DNA from: Actinoplanes palleronii
GTDB taxonomy: Bacteria; Actinomycetota; Actinomycetes; Mycobacteriales; Micromonosporaceae
Assembly (NCBI RefSeq): GCF_016862315.1
Contig: NZ_BOMS01000031.1
Span: forward strand, 1 to 64,000
Reading direction: 5' to 3'
DNA: 64,000 bases
The notes beneath the pieces are model-generated. The model was not told where the DNA came from, searched no databases, and saw only the letters and a list, made by a program, of their open reading frames with translations. The stretch's first letter is position 1. The number at the start of each line of letters is the position of its first letter. Positions 1 through 8,459 of this stretch are shown piece by piece. The position numbers and the translations under genes were made by a program.

Positions 1-108
1 ACAGAGCAGCCGGGCCGGACAGAGCAGCCGGGCCGGACAGAGCAGCCGGGCCGGACAGAGCAGCCGGGCCGGACAGAGCAGCCGTGCCGGACGAAGCAGC
101 CGGGCCGG
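1..108. repeat. 18-bp tandem repeat, 6 copies
   Basis: Four perfect copies of ACAGAGCAGCCGGGCCGG fill bases 1-72. A fifth copy (73-90) and a sixth (91-108) carry one or a few changes, and the pattern then decays. The array probably starts before the window. Read on the + strand in the open frame, each unit encodes the hexapeptide DRAAGP. Confidence 0.9.
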
Positions 109-278
109 GCAAGCCAGCCGCGCCAGACGGGCCGCCTCCGCCAGGCGACGGGCCGCCACCCGGCAACCCCGGGCCGCCCTTCCTGCCCACCGGAGGGCCC
201 GCTGGAGGGCCCGCTGACGGCCTTCGCACCGGCCGTGGCCACTCCAGGGCCAACTGCTGCTCCGGCGACCACACCTGA
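1..278 (+). CDS. C-terminal fragment of a repeat-rich ORF (5' end outside window)
   Basis: One frame is open from the left edge to a TGA at 276-278. It reads as about five DRAAGP-type hexapeptides, then a Pro/Gly-rich stretch, then a short basic tail with two adjacent cysteines. No domain is recognisable. The low-complexity composition could be the disordered tail of a real protein, or a non-coding GC-rich repeat that happens to stay open. A GTG at 84 could start a short ORF but has no ribosome binding site. Function is unknown and even the coding status is uncertain. A similar 18-bp/hexapeptide tail ends the nuclease gene at 59932-61068. Confidence 0.35.
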   Translation, partial: RAAGPDRAAGPDRAAGPDRAAGPDRAAVPDEAAGPGKPAAPDGPPPPGDGPPPGNPGPPFLPTGGPAGGPADGLRTGRGHSRANCCSGDHT

Positions 279-493
279 GCCGTCAGCCCGTCGTCGAACG
301 GGGGTTCATACCCGGGGATCGGCCGCAGGTGAATCGCCGGCCGGGACCCGGTGGGTGCACTGTCGACCGCCGATCGCATCTCCACCGCCAATCCTTGCGT
401 TTGGCTTCGTTTGCCTTCGATAGCCTCAGTCTGGCTCCACCCGCGACCGGCGGTCAATCCCGATCGGAGCATCCGAGAAGAGGCACAAAAGGC

Positions 494-730
494 TCACTCC
501 GGCTCCCGCTCCGCGAGCGGGTTCTCCCGCACCCACGCGGCGGTCTCGGTGTACTTCCCCTGGATGTATTCCTCCAGCTTGGCCCGCTCGACCCGCCACT
601 GCCCGCGCCCGCCGATCTTGATTGCGGGCAGCTCGCCGCTGCGCACCATGTGATAGACCTGCGAGTCCGAGACGTTCAGCTCGGCCGCCACGTCGGACAG
701 CAACAGGAACCTGGCCTCCACCGTCGCCAC
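494..730 (-). CDS. excisionase-family helix-turn-helix protein
   Basis: A 78-residue protein made almost entirely of one MerR/excisionase-type winged HTH (residues about 8-55). The pattern FLLLSDVAAELNVSDSQVY, then LPAIKIGGRGQWRV, matches the small HTH_17 proteins found across actinobacteria. It ends in a charged tail. These proteins bind DNA; the target of this one is unknown. The frame stays open far upstream, but homology begins only here. GTG at 730 is preferred (GAGAG lies just upstream), with GTG at 721 as the alternative. It is transcribed away from the DUF6912 gene at 915. Nothing suggests a phage element, so a housekeeping regulator is more likely than a true excisionase. Confidence 0.8.
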   Translation of the reverse strand: MATVEARFLLLSDVAAELNVSDSQVYHMVRSGELPAIKIGGRGQWRVERAKLEEYIQGKYTETAAWVRENPLAEREPE

Positions 731-914
731 CCACTCTCGTTGATTACGGCAGCCTGAGTTTGCCACCGTTTGCCCCCGAAAGCCGAGCCCGGCACCATGA
801 AGCCCGGCCCGGCGTAAGCCCGGCCCCACCCGATCCGGAGACGCCTGGTGGAATGGGCTTTTCCCGGGCCGCGGCGGCGGTGTACTGACCGGGATGGCAA
901 AGCTGGAGGAAGAC

Positions 915-1424
915 GTGCCGATCACCGACCTGGTCCGGGTATACGTGCCGGCCACCGTGCCGATGCTGGCGGACCTGCGGGCGAAGGGCCGGCTCGGTGA
1001 CGAGGCGACCGCCGCGCACGCGGTGACCCCCGCGCTCCGCGAGTGGTATGCCGAGGGCGACGAGGAGGAGCTGGAGTACGTGGCCTTCACCCGGGCTGCC
1101 CAGGGCGCTCTGCGGCTGCTCCGGCAGGACGCCGAGGCGCCCCGCCGCCGGGTGGTGGTCTCCGCCGACGTGCCGGCGTCCGCGCTGGTCCGGGAGGACG
1201 TGGAGCTCGGTTCGAGCACGGTCCGGCTGCCCGAGCCGGTGCAGTTGTCGCAGGTGGCGAGCATCCACGTGGACGGCGCCTCGGTCGCCGAGGAGATCGC
1301 GGCGGCCGCCGACGTGGTCGAGGAGGCGCTGGCCGGCGACCCGGACGCGCAGTTCACCGTCGACGGCGCGGAGGACCACGAACTCGAGTGGTACGCGGTC
1401 ACCGAACTCGACGAACTTCTTTAA
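915..1424 (+). CDS. DUF6912 family protein
   Basis: About 169 residues. It begins with the family-typical [15 protein letters not shown] segment and continues through an alternating acidic and hydrophobic sequence without membrane segments or a signal peptide, so it is probably cytoplasmic. The DUF6912 family is conserved in actinobacteria and has no known function. GTG at 915 is chosen because GGAGGA (905-910) sits five bases before it; ATG at 894 would add seven residues but has only a poor binding site. Small actinobacterial HTH proteins like the divergent one at 494-730 often lie beside this family, which suggests a shared but undefined role. It is convergent with the membrane protein at 1576. 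Confidence 0.75.
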   Translation: MPITDLVRVYVPATVPMLADLRAKGRLGDEATAAHAVTPALREWYAEGDEEELEYVAFTRAAQGALRLLRQDAEAPRRRVVVSADVPASALVREDVELGSSTVRLPEPVQLSQVASIHVDGASVAEEIAAAADVVEEALAGDPDAQFTVDGAEDHELEWYAVTELDELL

Positions 1425-1481
1425 AATCAAAATCTGGATGTCGTGCGTCCGCCGGGGTGCGGATCGTCGCTCCCGCCGGGA

Positions 1482-1534
1482 CCCCTGCGGGCTTCGCTGG
1501 CCGCTGGCGCGTCCAGAACGCGAAGCCCTCCGGG
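1482..1534. terminator. hairpin between convergent genes
   Basis: GGGCTTCGC (1489-1497) pairs with GCGAAGCCC (1520-1528), extended outward by CCCC/GGGG. It lies between the stop codons of the DUF6912 gene and the membrane-protein gene, so it may end both transcripts. There is no T tract. Confidence 0.5.
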
Positions 1535-1575
1535 GCGACGTCCGTGGGTGGGCGCGGTCAGAGCAACGGCAAGAC

Positions 1576-2565
1576 CTAGCTCGTCCGCTCCCCGGTAACC
1601 GGCTCCTCGGCGCCTGCCGATAAGGAGGCCGGGGCGTCGTCCTCGTCGTCCGCGGCGGGGGAGAGGGTCCGTCCGACCGCGACCATCGCCGCGAACGCGC
1701 CGATGAAGAGCACGATCAGCGCGCTGTTGAGCCGGTTGGTGCTGAGGATCTGCTGCACCGACGTCTCCAGCTCGCTGACCTTGCCGGCCAGTTCGAGCAC
1801 CTGGGCGCCGGCCGTCCGGGTCAGGATCTCGGAGATCACCAGCATGATGCCCGGCCCGGCCCCGGCGATCAGGTAGAACGGCCACCGCAGACCCGGCCCG
1901 CCGTCGGCCGCCCGGCGCCCGGCATGCCGCAGGACCGCGAAGGCGATCAGACCGGCGGCGAGCCCGCTGAGCGCCGACTGTCCGTACGAAAACATCTGGT
2001 TGGCATTGGCGGCCGCCTCGGTGGAACCGTTGCCGAGAAGGTCGAGCACCGGGCTCTGGACGTGCTTGTTGTTCAGCACGAAGCCGACCAGGAACGTGCC
2101 GAGCGTCGCCCAGCCAGCCGCGGCGACCACCGGCGGGATCCGGAAGCCGGCCAGCGCGCCGCCGATGGTGGCGGCCGCGGCCACCGTGCCGCCGACCGCC
2201 GCGTAGATCGTGCCCTCGGTGTTGATCGTGACGATCGGCACCGCGCAGAGCACGCCGACCAGCAGGCCGCTGGCGGTGGCGACGGCGAACCGGACGGTCG
2301 CGCCGACCACCCGCCACCCGCTGAGCAGGGTGAGCGCCAGCAGGGCCACCACCGCGCCGGCCACCATGGCGGCGGAGACCGCACCGGGCATCGCGTACGC
2401 CGTGGACGTGACCTCCATCGCGACGTCCGCCCGGCCGGTGATGCTGGCCCGGGCCGACTGGAGCATCGCGGCCGTCCACGCGAGCGCGGCGACGGCCAGC
2501 AAGATCACGGTGAGCCGCGAGACCTCGCGGGTCTCCGGTGCGGACTGGCGCTCGGGGTCGGTCAT
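1576..2565 (-). CDS. integral membrane protein of unknown function
   Basis: 329 residues with roughly seven to eight hydrophobic segments. The first spans about residues 18-38, two more pairs cover about 62-160, and further segments precede a central loop (around 165-200) rich in Asn, Gln and Ser. After another pair comes a likely coiled stretch (around 255-280, ending near SVQQILSTNRLN), then a last helix and an acidic cytoplasmic tail. No catalytic motif or transporter signature is visible. The start ATG at 2565 has only a weak binding site. It is transcribed alone, away from the padR gene. It resembles conserved actinobacterial membrane proteins of no assigned role. Confidence 0.75.
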   Translation of the reverse strand: MTDPERQSAPETREVSRLTVILLAVAALAWTAAMLQSARASITGRADVAMEVTSTAYAMPGAVSAAMVAGAVVALLALTLLSGWRVVGATVRFAVATASGLLVGVLCAVPIVTINTEGTIYAAVGGTVAAAATIGGALAGFRIPPVVAAAGWATLGTFLVGFVLNNKHVQSPVLDLLGNGSTEAAANANQMFSYGQSALSGLAAGLIAFAVLRHAGRRAADGGPGLRWPFYLIAGAGPGIMLVISEILTRTAGAQVLELAGKVSELETSVQQILSTNRLNSALIVLFIGAFAAMVAVGRTLSPAADDEDDAPASLSAGAEEPVTGERTS

Positions 2566-2983
2566 GGCGTCAGGGTAACCGGCGAAGCTGCGGGCCCCTG
2601 ACCTGCCGTCGGTGGAGTGTGACGATGGACGGACGGGTGTTTCGGCACCACCGTGGAGTCGTCCGGCGGCGTCACCGGGTCACTCCACGCACGATCGAGG
2701 GGCGGGCCCCTGCCCCGGAAATGGGCCGCTGGGGTGGTTGTACGAGATTGTCCGAATGCGCGTGGCGACTCGCCCAGGAATGGGCGTTTCCTGCCTCCGC
2801 CTGCCTGTCTGACCGATTGAGTGCTCCATTTTAGCTGGTCAACTACGTCGCGGGGCGCGAAACGCCCGAGCTGCGCGCTCGTTGTCGGACTGTCTGTGCG
2901 GGACAGTCGTTTGTGGAGGCGCAAACTGGACGGATCGTGCGAAATCCTGGACGCCGGACCGACAAAGTGGCAGCTTAGAAGGC
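2566..2983. other. intergenic region between divergent genes
   Basis: No ORF here looks coding. It should hold the promoters of the membrane protein (left) and the PadR regulator (right). An inverted repeat GACTGTC-N7-GACAGTC (2888-2894 / 2902-2908) lies about 75 bases before padR. A short CGCCCA-GGAA-TGGGCG hairpin lies near 2775-2790. Confidence 0.5.
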
Positions 2984-3508
2984 ATGCCCGACTTGCAAAT
3001 CAATCCGACGGCTGCCGCCTTGCTCGGCCTGCTTCACGAGGGGCCGATGACCGGCGGACAGCTCATGGCGGCTGCCGAACGCCGCCTCGGGCCCTACTGG
3101 TCGATGACGCGGAGCCAGGTTTACCGCGAATTGCCGGTTCTGGCCGAGATGGGGTTCGTGCGCCTCGGGAAGCCGGGCCCGCGGTCCAGCCAGCCCTACG
3201 CGATCACCGCCTCCGGGAAGCGGGCCTTCAGCCGCTGGCTCACCGAGACGCCCGGTCGCGATGCACTGCGTAATCCCGTCGCGCTGCGAGTCGCCTTCGG
3301 CCAGCAGCACAACCCGGACCAGTTGCAGACGCTCTACACCAACGCCAGCCAGTACCACGCGGAGGCGCTGGCGATGGTGAAGGAGCAGGCCAAGGAGGCT
3401 AAAAAGAACGACGACCCGTACGGCGCGGCCGCGCTGGAGTTCGCCGTGGCCTATCACAAGGCGGCGCTCAGCTGGCTGAAGACCGTCCCGGCCGAAGCGG
3501 CCAGATGA
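2984..3508 (+). CDS. PadR family transcriptional regulator
   Basis: 174 residues. The N-terminal PadR winged helix (residues about 10-85) includes AALLGLLHEGPMTGGQL and the wing region YRELPVLAEMGFV, followed by SSQPYAITASGKRAF. The C-terminal half is the helical dimerisation arm typical of the PadR/Vir subgroup (AKEAKKNDDPYGAAALEF region). PadR proteins are usually repressors that respond to small molecules. The start ATG at 2984 follows AGAAGG at 2977-2982; an upstream in-frame start is unsupported. The neighbours are housekeeping genes, so its target cannot be read from context. A candidate operator is the inverted repeat at 2888-2908. Confidence 0.88.
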   Translation: MPDLQINPTAAALLGLLHEGPMTGGQLMAAAERRLGPYWSMTRSQVYRELPVLAEMGFVRLGKPGPRSSQPYAITASGKRAFSRWLTETPGRDALRNPVALRVAFGQQHNPDQLQTLYTNASQYHAEALAMVKEQAKEAKKNDDPYGAAALEFAVAYHKAALSWLKTVPAEAAR

Positions 3509-3554
3509 CCAACTGTGACCTGCCCGGCCAGTATTCTGGCCGGGCGGCGTACTG

Positions 3555-4676
3555 TTGAGTGTCGTGACCGCTGCCGACTTCCCTGAGCAACTCAAAGCGC
3601 TCGACGCCACCCTTCGCAACATCGAGAATGTCCTGGACGTCGACAAGCTGCGCCGCGACAAGGCGGATCTCGAGGAGCAGGCCTCCGCTCCCGACCTCTG
3701 GGACGACCAGGCGCGGGCGCAGGACGTCAACAGCCGGTTGTCGTACGCCGCCGGTGAGATCTCCAAGATGGAACGCCTGCGCTCCCGGATCGACGACGCC
3801 GGCCTGCTGCTGGAGATGGCCGAGGCCGAAGGCGACGAGGGTTCGGTCGCCGAGGTCGCTGCCGAGATCGTCGCGCTCGGCAAGGCGATCGAGGAGGTCG
3901 AGGTCCGCACCCTGCTCTCCGGTGAGTACGACTCCCGTGAGGCGCTGGTGGCGATCCGCGCCGGCGCCGGTGGTGTTGACGCCGCCGACTTCGCCGAGAT
4001 GCTGATGCGGATGTATTTGCGCTGGGCCGAGCGCCACGGTTACCCCACCGAGGTCTACGACACGTCGTACGCCGAGGAGGCCGGGCTCAAGTCCACCACC
4101 TTCGCGGTCAAGGTGCCTTACGCGTACGGCACCCTGAGCGTCGAGTCGGGTACCCACCGGCTGGTCCGGATCAGCCCGTTCGACAACCAGGGCCGCCGGC
4201 AGACCAGCTTCGCCGGTGTCGAGGTGATGCCGGTCGTGGAGGCCATCGACCACATCGAGATTCCGGACAATGAGCTCAAGACCGACGTGTACCGGTCGTC
4301 CGGCCCGGGCGGGCAGAGCGTCAACACCACCGACTCGGCGGTGCGGCTCACCCACATCCCGACCGGCATCGTGGTGACGTGTCAGAACGAGAAGTCCCAG
4401 CTGCAGAACAAGGCGTCCGCCCTGCGGGTGCTCCAGGCCCGGCTGCTCGAGCGCCGGCGCCAGGAGGAACGGACCAAGATGGCCGGTTTGAAGCAGGACA
4501 CCACCGGTTCGTGGGGCGACCAGATGCGTTCGTACGTCCTGCACCCGTACCAAATGGTGAAGGATTTGCGCACCGAGTTCGAGGTGGGCAACCCGACGTC
4601 GGTCTTCGACGGCGATGTGGACGCCTTCATCGAGGCCGGTATCCGCTGGCGCAAGCAGAATCAGGTCTCGGCCTAG
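3555..4676 (+). CDS. prfB: peptide chain release factor 2
   Basis: 373 residues, full length for class-I RF2. It recognises UGA/UAA stop codons in the ribosomal A site and triggers peptidyl-tRNA hydrolysis. The stop-codon reading tripeptide SPF is at 207-209, which separates RF2 from RF1 (PxT). The catalytic GGQ is at 252-254 within [16 protein letters not shown]. The N-terminal helical domain 1 covers about 1-110. No in-frame stop with a frameshift-prone CTTTGA lies in the first 40 codons, so the programmed +1 frameshift known from E. coli is absent. It is followed by a terminator and the ftsEX genes, an order common in actinobacteria. Confidence 0.98.
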   Translation: MSVVTAADFPEQLKALDATLRNIENVLDVDKLRRDKADLEEQASAPDLWDDQARAQDVNSRLSYAAGEISKMERLRSRIDDAGLLLEMAEAEGDEGSVAEVAAEIVALGKAIEEVEVRTLLSGEYDSREALVAIRAGAGGVDAADFAEMLMRMYLRWAERHGYPTEVYDTSYAEEAGLKSTTFAVKVPYAYGTLSVESGTHRLVRISPFDNQGRRQTSFAGVEVMPVVEAIDHIEIPDNELKTDVYRSSGPGGQSVNTTDSAVRLTHIPTGIVVTCQNEKSQLQNKASALRVLQARLLERRRQEERTKMAGLKQDTTGSWGDQMRSYVLHPYQMVKDLRTEFEVGNPTSVFDGDVDAFIEAGIRWRKQNQVSA

Positions 4677-4692
4677 GCATATTCATCACGGT

Positions 4693-4740
4693 GAGCGACC
4701 CTGTCTGAACGCTCGGTCAGGCTCGGGTCGCTCCGTTTTG
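4693..4740 (+). terminator. rho-independent terminator after prfB
   Basis: GAGCGACCC (4693-4701) pairs with GGGTCGCTC (4725-4733), with additional inner pairing CTG/CAG. The following CCGTTTTG gives a short T run. It separates prfB from ftsE. Confidence 0.7.
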
Positions 4741-4780
4741 CCGTTCCCGCAGGTAGTCAAGATTCACGACCCCGGCGGGC

Positions 4781-4816
4781 TTGGCGTTTCCGTTACACCG
4801 CGTAGACTCCAGTCCC
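4781..4816 (+). promoter_or_regulatory. sigma70-like promoter, probably leaderless ftsE start
   Basis: TTGGCG (4781-4786), a 16-base spacer and TAGACT (4803-4808) match a housekeeping actinobacterial promoter. The GTG of ftsE begins eight bases after the -10 box and no Shine-Dalgarno sequence lies between. Transcription would start at or within a base or two of the start codon. Confidence 0.65.
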
Positions 4817-5497
4817 GTGATTCAGCTCGAGAACGTGACGAAGACGTATCCGAAGGCGTCTCGGCCGTCGTTGGACAATGTCAGCGTCGGGATCGAGAAG
4901 GGTGAGTTCGTCTTCTTCATCGGCCCCTCCGGTTCCGGTAAGTCGACGATCATCAAGCTGCTGTTGAAGGAGGTCCAGGCGACTCGCGGCAAAGTGGTCG
5001 TGAACGCCAAGGACGTCACCTCGCTGCGCTCGTGGAAGATCCCGCACTTCCGCCGCTCGATCGGTTGCGTCTTCCAGGACTTCCGCCTGCTGCCCAACCG
5101 CACCGCGTACGAGAACGTCGCGTTCGCTCTCGAGGTGATCGGCAAGACCAAGGCCGTCGCCCGGCGCGTCGTTCCCGAGGTGCTGGAGCTGGTCGGCCTC
5201 GGCGGCAAGGAACACCGTTACCCGCATGAGCTGTCGGGTGGTGAGCAGCAGCGTGTCGCAGTGGCCCGGGCCTTCGTGAACCGCCCGCTGATCCTGCTCG
5301 CCGACGAGCCCACCGGTAACCTCGACCCGGACACCTCGATCGAGATCATGCGACTGCTGGACCGGATCAACCGGACCGGCACGACCGTCGTGATGGTCAC
5401 GCACGACTCCAACATCGTCAACCAGATGCGCCGCCGGGTCATCGAGATCGAAAGCGGACGAATCGTCCGTGACCAGGCCCGTGGTGTCTACGGCTGA
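4817..5497 (+). CDS. ftsE: cell division ATP-binding protein FtsE
   Basis: 226-residue ABC ATPase. With FtsX it forms the divisome complex that couples ATP hydrolysis in the cytoplasm to activation of a cell-wall hydrolase outside. Walker A is GPSGSGKST (36-44), the ABC signature is [14 protein letters not shown], and Walker B is [13 protein letters not shown] followed by the H-loop VTHDS. The length is typical for FtsE. GTG at 4817 is chosen because the family begins [11 protein letters not shown] and because a promoter lies directly before it; an upstream in-frame ATG at 4781 would fall inside the -35 box. ftsX follows after 65 bases. Confidence 0.96.
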   Translation: MIQLENVTKTYPKASRPSLDNVSVGIEKGEFVFFIGPSGSGKSTIIKLLLKEVQATRGKVVVNAKDVTSLRSWKIPHFRRSIGCVFQDFRLLPNRTAYENVAFALEVIGKTKAVARRVVPEVLELVGLGGKEHRYPHELSGGEQQRVAVARAFVNRPLILLADEPTGNLDPDTSIEIMRLLDRINRTGTTVVMVTHDSNIVNQMRRRVIEIESGRIVRDQARGVYG

Positions 5498-5562
5498 GAC
5501 TGGCTCCGCCCACCCGAGCAACGCTGAACCAGTGACACGCGGAGTCCCGGAAGGATCCCCCG

Positions 5563-6438
5563 ATGCGCGTGAAGTACGTCCTCAACGAGGTCCTGGTGGG
5601 CCTGTGGCGAAACGTCACGATGACGGTCGCCATGATCATCACCATGTCGGTCTCGTTGACCATGCTGGGCGCCAGCGTGCTGATGTACATGCAGGTCGAC
5701 CGTATGAAGAACTTCTACTACGGAGAGATCGAGGTCTCGATCTTCCTGGCTGACAACGTCACCGACGGGCAGCGCCAGGCGATCAAGGCGAAGATTGACG
5801 AGAGCCCGCTGGTCAAGGAGAGCTCGTACGAGACGAAGGAGCAGGCTCTCGAGCGCTTCAAGGTGCTCTACGCCGACTCCCCGGACTTCGTGGCCGCGGT
5901 CAACGTGAGCAGCCTGCCGGAGTCGTACCGGGTGAAGCTGACGAATCCCGAGGATTACGACAAGTTCGCCAAGCAGATCGAGGGCGAGCCGGGAATCCAG
6001 CGGATCATCGACCAGCGCGAGTTGTTGCAGAAGGTCTTCAACATCTTCAACTCGGTCCAGTTGATGTCCCTGGTGGTCGCGGCGGTGATGGCCTTCGCCG
6101 CGTTGCTGCTGGTCGGCAACACCATCCAGGTGGCCGCGTACAGCAAGCGCCGAGAAGTCGCGGTGATGAAGCTGGTTGGCGCCTCGAACTGGTTCATCCA
6201 GGCGCCGTTCGTGCTCGAGGCGGTGGTCGCCGGCCTGATCGGCGCGCTGCTCGGGTTCGTCGCGCTGTTCATCGGGAAGATCGTCCTGCTGGACAACAAG
6301 CTGCAAGCCCTGACCGCGATCCTGACACCCGTGCCGACCGGCAACGTCTGGTTGATGTTGCCGCTGCTGGCTGGGGTCGGAGCACTGGTCAGCGCCGGAA
6401 CCGCCTGGGTCACCCTGCGGTTCTACCTCAAGGTCTGA
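5563..6438 (+). CDS. ftsX: cell division protein FtsX
   Basis: 291 residues with the FtsX plan: a cytoplasmic N-terminus, a first membrane segment (about 20-43), a large extracytoplasmic domain (about 45-165) and three C-terminal membrane segments (about 170-195, 215-245 and 262-285). The intracellular loop SKRREVAVMKLVGASNWFI is the conserved motif that contacts FtsE. It has a good binding site (GGAAGG) 10 bases before ATG 5563. In other bacteria its outer loop recruits a peptidoglycan hydrolase; the M23 protein encoded next is the obvious candidate here. ftsE and ftsX are co-directional and probably co-transcribed. Confidence 0.96.
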   Translation: MRVKYVLNEVLVGLWRNVTMTVAMIITMSVSLTMLGASVLMYMQVDRMKNFYYGEIEVSIFLADNVTDGQRQAIKAKIDESPLVKESSYETKEQALERFKVLYADSPDFVAAVNVSSLPESYRVKLTNPEDYDKFAKQIEGEPGIQRIIDQRELLQKVFNIFNSVQLMSLVVAAVMAFAALLLVGNTIQVAAYSKRREVAVMKLVGASNWFIQAPFVLEAVVAGLIGALLGFVALFIGKIVLLDNKLQALTAILTPVPTGNVWLMLPLLAGVGALVSAGTAWVTLRFYLKV

Positions 6439-6465
6439 CGCACTCCGAGACCTTTTCGTACCGTT

Positions 6466-6491
6466 GGCCGCGACCCTGCCGGGTCGCGGCC
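6466..6491 (+). terminator. hairpin after ftsX
   Basis: A perfect 11-bp stem GGCCGCGACCC / GGGTCGCGGCC with a TGCC tetraloop lies 28 bases after the ftsX stop. No real T tract follows (TTCGCTGCC). Confidence 0.6.
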
Positions 6492-6552
6492 TTCGCTGCC
6501 TTCGGGCGGTTTACGGCTTTGAGGGCGTTTAGTCAGAGTACGGTGACTCCCC

Positions 6553-7797
6553 GTGAGGTACCGCCGACCGAACTCGCTGCTGTCCGCCTGTCTCTGTCTG
6601 CTCAGCGTCGCCGGGCTCGTCCTGGTCGCGCCGGCCCCGGCGACGGCCGACCGGAACGACGCCGCGCGGGCCGCCGCAGCGGTACGCCGGGCCGAGGCGC
6701 TGCTGGAGAACGCCGGTGCCACCGCCAAGGCCGCTGCCCGCCGGCTCGCCCTGGCCTCGGCCGCCCTGCCGACCGCACAGCACCGGGTGGCCGCCGCCCG
6801 CGGCACCGTGATCGCCACCCGGGTCGAGGCGAGTTCCGCCCGCGGCCGGGCCGAGGCCGCCCGGCAGAGCTATCAGCGGATCTCCACGGACTGGGCGGCC
6901 GCCGAGGAACGGGTGGCCGGCGCCCGGCAGCGCGTCGAGGAGATCGCCCGCACCAGCTACATGGGCAGCCCGGTGACCCGCTTCAACCTGCTGGTCTCGG
7001 CGAGCGGCCCGGTCGACTTGATGGACCGGATGAGCCTGGTCGACGAGATGGTCCGGCAGGAGAACGACGACGTACGCCAGCTGATCGGCGCCCGGCGGAC
7101 GGCCCGGATCGCGCAGGACCGGGCCGGTGTGGCGAAACGGTCCGCGGAGGCGGCCGAGGCCGAGGCCGCTGCCAAGCTCCAAGCCGCACAGACCGCCCAG
7201 GTGGACGCGGTCCGGGCCCGCCGGGACGTCTACCAGCTGGTGCTGGCCCGGCGGACGGCGCTGAGCGCGGCGAACGCGCAGCGGGCCACCGTGCTGGCCC
7301 AGTACCGGGTGGCGCTCATGGCTGAGCGCAAGACCCGTACCGTGCTGCGGACCCGGGAGACCCGGGCCGGCTACCCCGGGCGGTACCACGGCCAGCTGCT
7401 GATGCCGGTGCACGGCTGGAAGAGCAGCGACTACGGCAACCGTTACGACCCGTACTACCGGGTCTGGCAGCTGCACGCCGGCACCGACTTCGCCGCCGGG
7501 TCGGGCACCCCGATCCGGGCCGCCGCGTCCGGGCGGGTGATCCAGGCCGGCTGGCGGGGTGGCTACGGCAACTACACCTGCGTCAGCCACGGGCGGGTCA
7601 TGGGTACCAGCTTCTCCACCTGTTACGGCCATCAGTCCCGGATCTACGTCCACGTCGGCGAGTACGTCCGGCAGGGGGACATCATCGGTCTGGTCGGCAG
7701 CACCGGGGCCTCGACCGGTGCGCACCTGCACTTCGAGACCCGGTTCGCCGGTTCGCCGCGTAACCCGCTGAACTACCTGCCGCCCTGCCTCTGCTGA
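6553..7797 (+). CDS. coiled-coil M23 family metallopeptidase (EnvC/RipC-like partner of FtsEX)
   Basis: 414 residues. A signal peptide (about 1-32, ending PAPATA-D) directs export. An Ala/Arg/Glu-rich coiled coil (about 35-270) precedes a C-terminal LytM/M23 zinc peptidase with the first ligands in HAGTD (around residue 306) and the HLHF ligand (around 390). The shape, a long coiled coil plus LytM, is that of EnvC-type proteins activated by FtsX, and the gene lies directly after ftsEX. In mycobacteria the FtsX partner is an NlpC/P60 enzyme (RipC), so an M23 enzyme in this slot is notable. Both metal motifs are present, so activity is expected. GTG at 6553 has no Shine-Dalgarno sequence and may be leaderless. 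Confidence 0.88.
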   Translation: MRYRRPNSLLSACLCLLSVAGLVLVAPAPATADRNDAARAAAAVRRAEALLENAGATAKAAARRLALASAALPTAQHRVAAARGTVIATRVEASSARGRAEAARQSYQRISTDWAAAEERVAGARQRVEEIARTSYMGSPVTRFNLLVSASGPVDLMDRMSLVDEMVRQENDDVRQLIGARRTARIAQDRAGVAKRSAEAAEAEAAAKLQAAQTAQVDAVRARRDVYQLVLARRTALSAANAQRATVLAQYRVALMAERKTRTVLRTRETRAGYPGRYHGQLLMPVHGWKSSDYGNRYDPYYRVWQLHAGTDFAAGSGTPIRAAASGRVIQAGWRGGYGNYTCVSHGRVMGTSFSTCYGHQSRIYVHVGEYVRQGDIIGLVGSTGASTGAHLHFETRFAGSPRNPLNYLPPCLC

Positions 7798-7908
7798 ACC
7801 GCCGTCGCCGTCACCCGGGCTCTGCCCGGCCGCCGGATTGCCGTTGCCCGGTGGCGAGATAGGATCGACCGGCCCGACCGCCCGGATCGTTGAAGGAGAC
7901 CGCTGGTT

Positions 7909-8385
7909 ATGCCACGCGAACAGGGGCGCAAGCTCGTCGCCTCGAACCGCAAGGCGTACCACGACTACGCGATCACGGACACCTACGAGGCGGGCATGGT
8001 GCTCACCGGCACCGAGGTGAAGTCGCTGCGCGCCGGGCGCTCCTCGCTCGTCGACGCGTTCGGCCACGAGAACAACGGCGAGATCTTCCTGCACGGCATG
8101 CACATCCCGGAGTACACGCAGGGCACCTGGACCAACCACGAGCCTCGCCGGGTCCGCAAGCTGCTGCTGAAGCGCGACGAGATCGCCAAGGTGATGGGCA
8201 AGCTGCGCGACGACGGCGTCACGCTCGTCCCGCTCTCGGTCTACTTCCACAACGGGTATGCGAAGGTCGAGCTCGGCGTCGCCAAGGGCAAGAAGAGCTA
8301 CGACAAGCGCCAGGACCTGGCCGAGCGGGACGCCAAGCGGGAGATCAATCGCGCCATGGGCCGTCGCGCCAAAGGCATGGGCTGA
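7909..8385 (+). CDS. smpB: SsrA-binding protein SmpB
   Basis: 158 residues, standard length. It binds the tRNA-like end of tmRNA and is needed for trans-translation, the rescue of stalled ribosomes. It opens with [19 protein letters not shown], followed by the OB-fold core [15 protein letters not shown]. The C-terminal basic tail ([16 protein letters not shown] and later RRAKG) enters the mRNA channel. ATG 7909 follows GAAGGAGA. The tmRNA gene itself lies 0.8 kb downstream, separated only by one surface-protein gene. Confidence 0.98.
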   Translation: MPREQGRKLVASNRKAYHDYAITDTYEAGMVLTGTEVKSLRAGRSSLVDAFGHENNGEIFLHGMHIPEYTQGTWTNHEPRRVRKLLLKRDEIAKVMGKLRDDGVTLVPLSVYFHNGYAKVELGVAKGKKSYDKRQDLAERDAKREINRAMGRRAKGMG

Positions 8386-8459
8386 CGGGGTATCCTGCGC
8401 CGCCAAGCTTGTTGATCACTTCGCTTTCGCTCGACCTCTGCCCCCGAGGAGACCGGCCG

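Noticed and set aside
2888..2908. Inverted repeat as PadR operator
   Set aside because: Does not match the ATGT-N8-ACAT pattern of known PadR sites; kept only as a note in the intergenic entry.
3555..3660. Programmed frameshift in prfB
   Set aside because: The reading frame is continuous from GTG/ATG to the GGQ domain with no early in-frame TGA.
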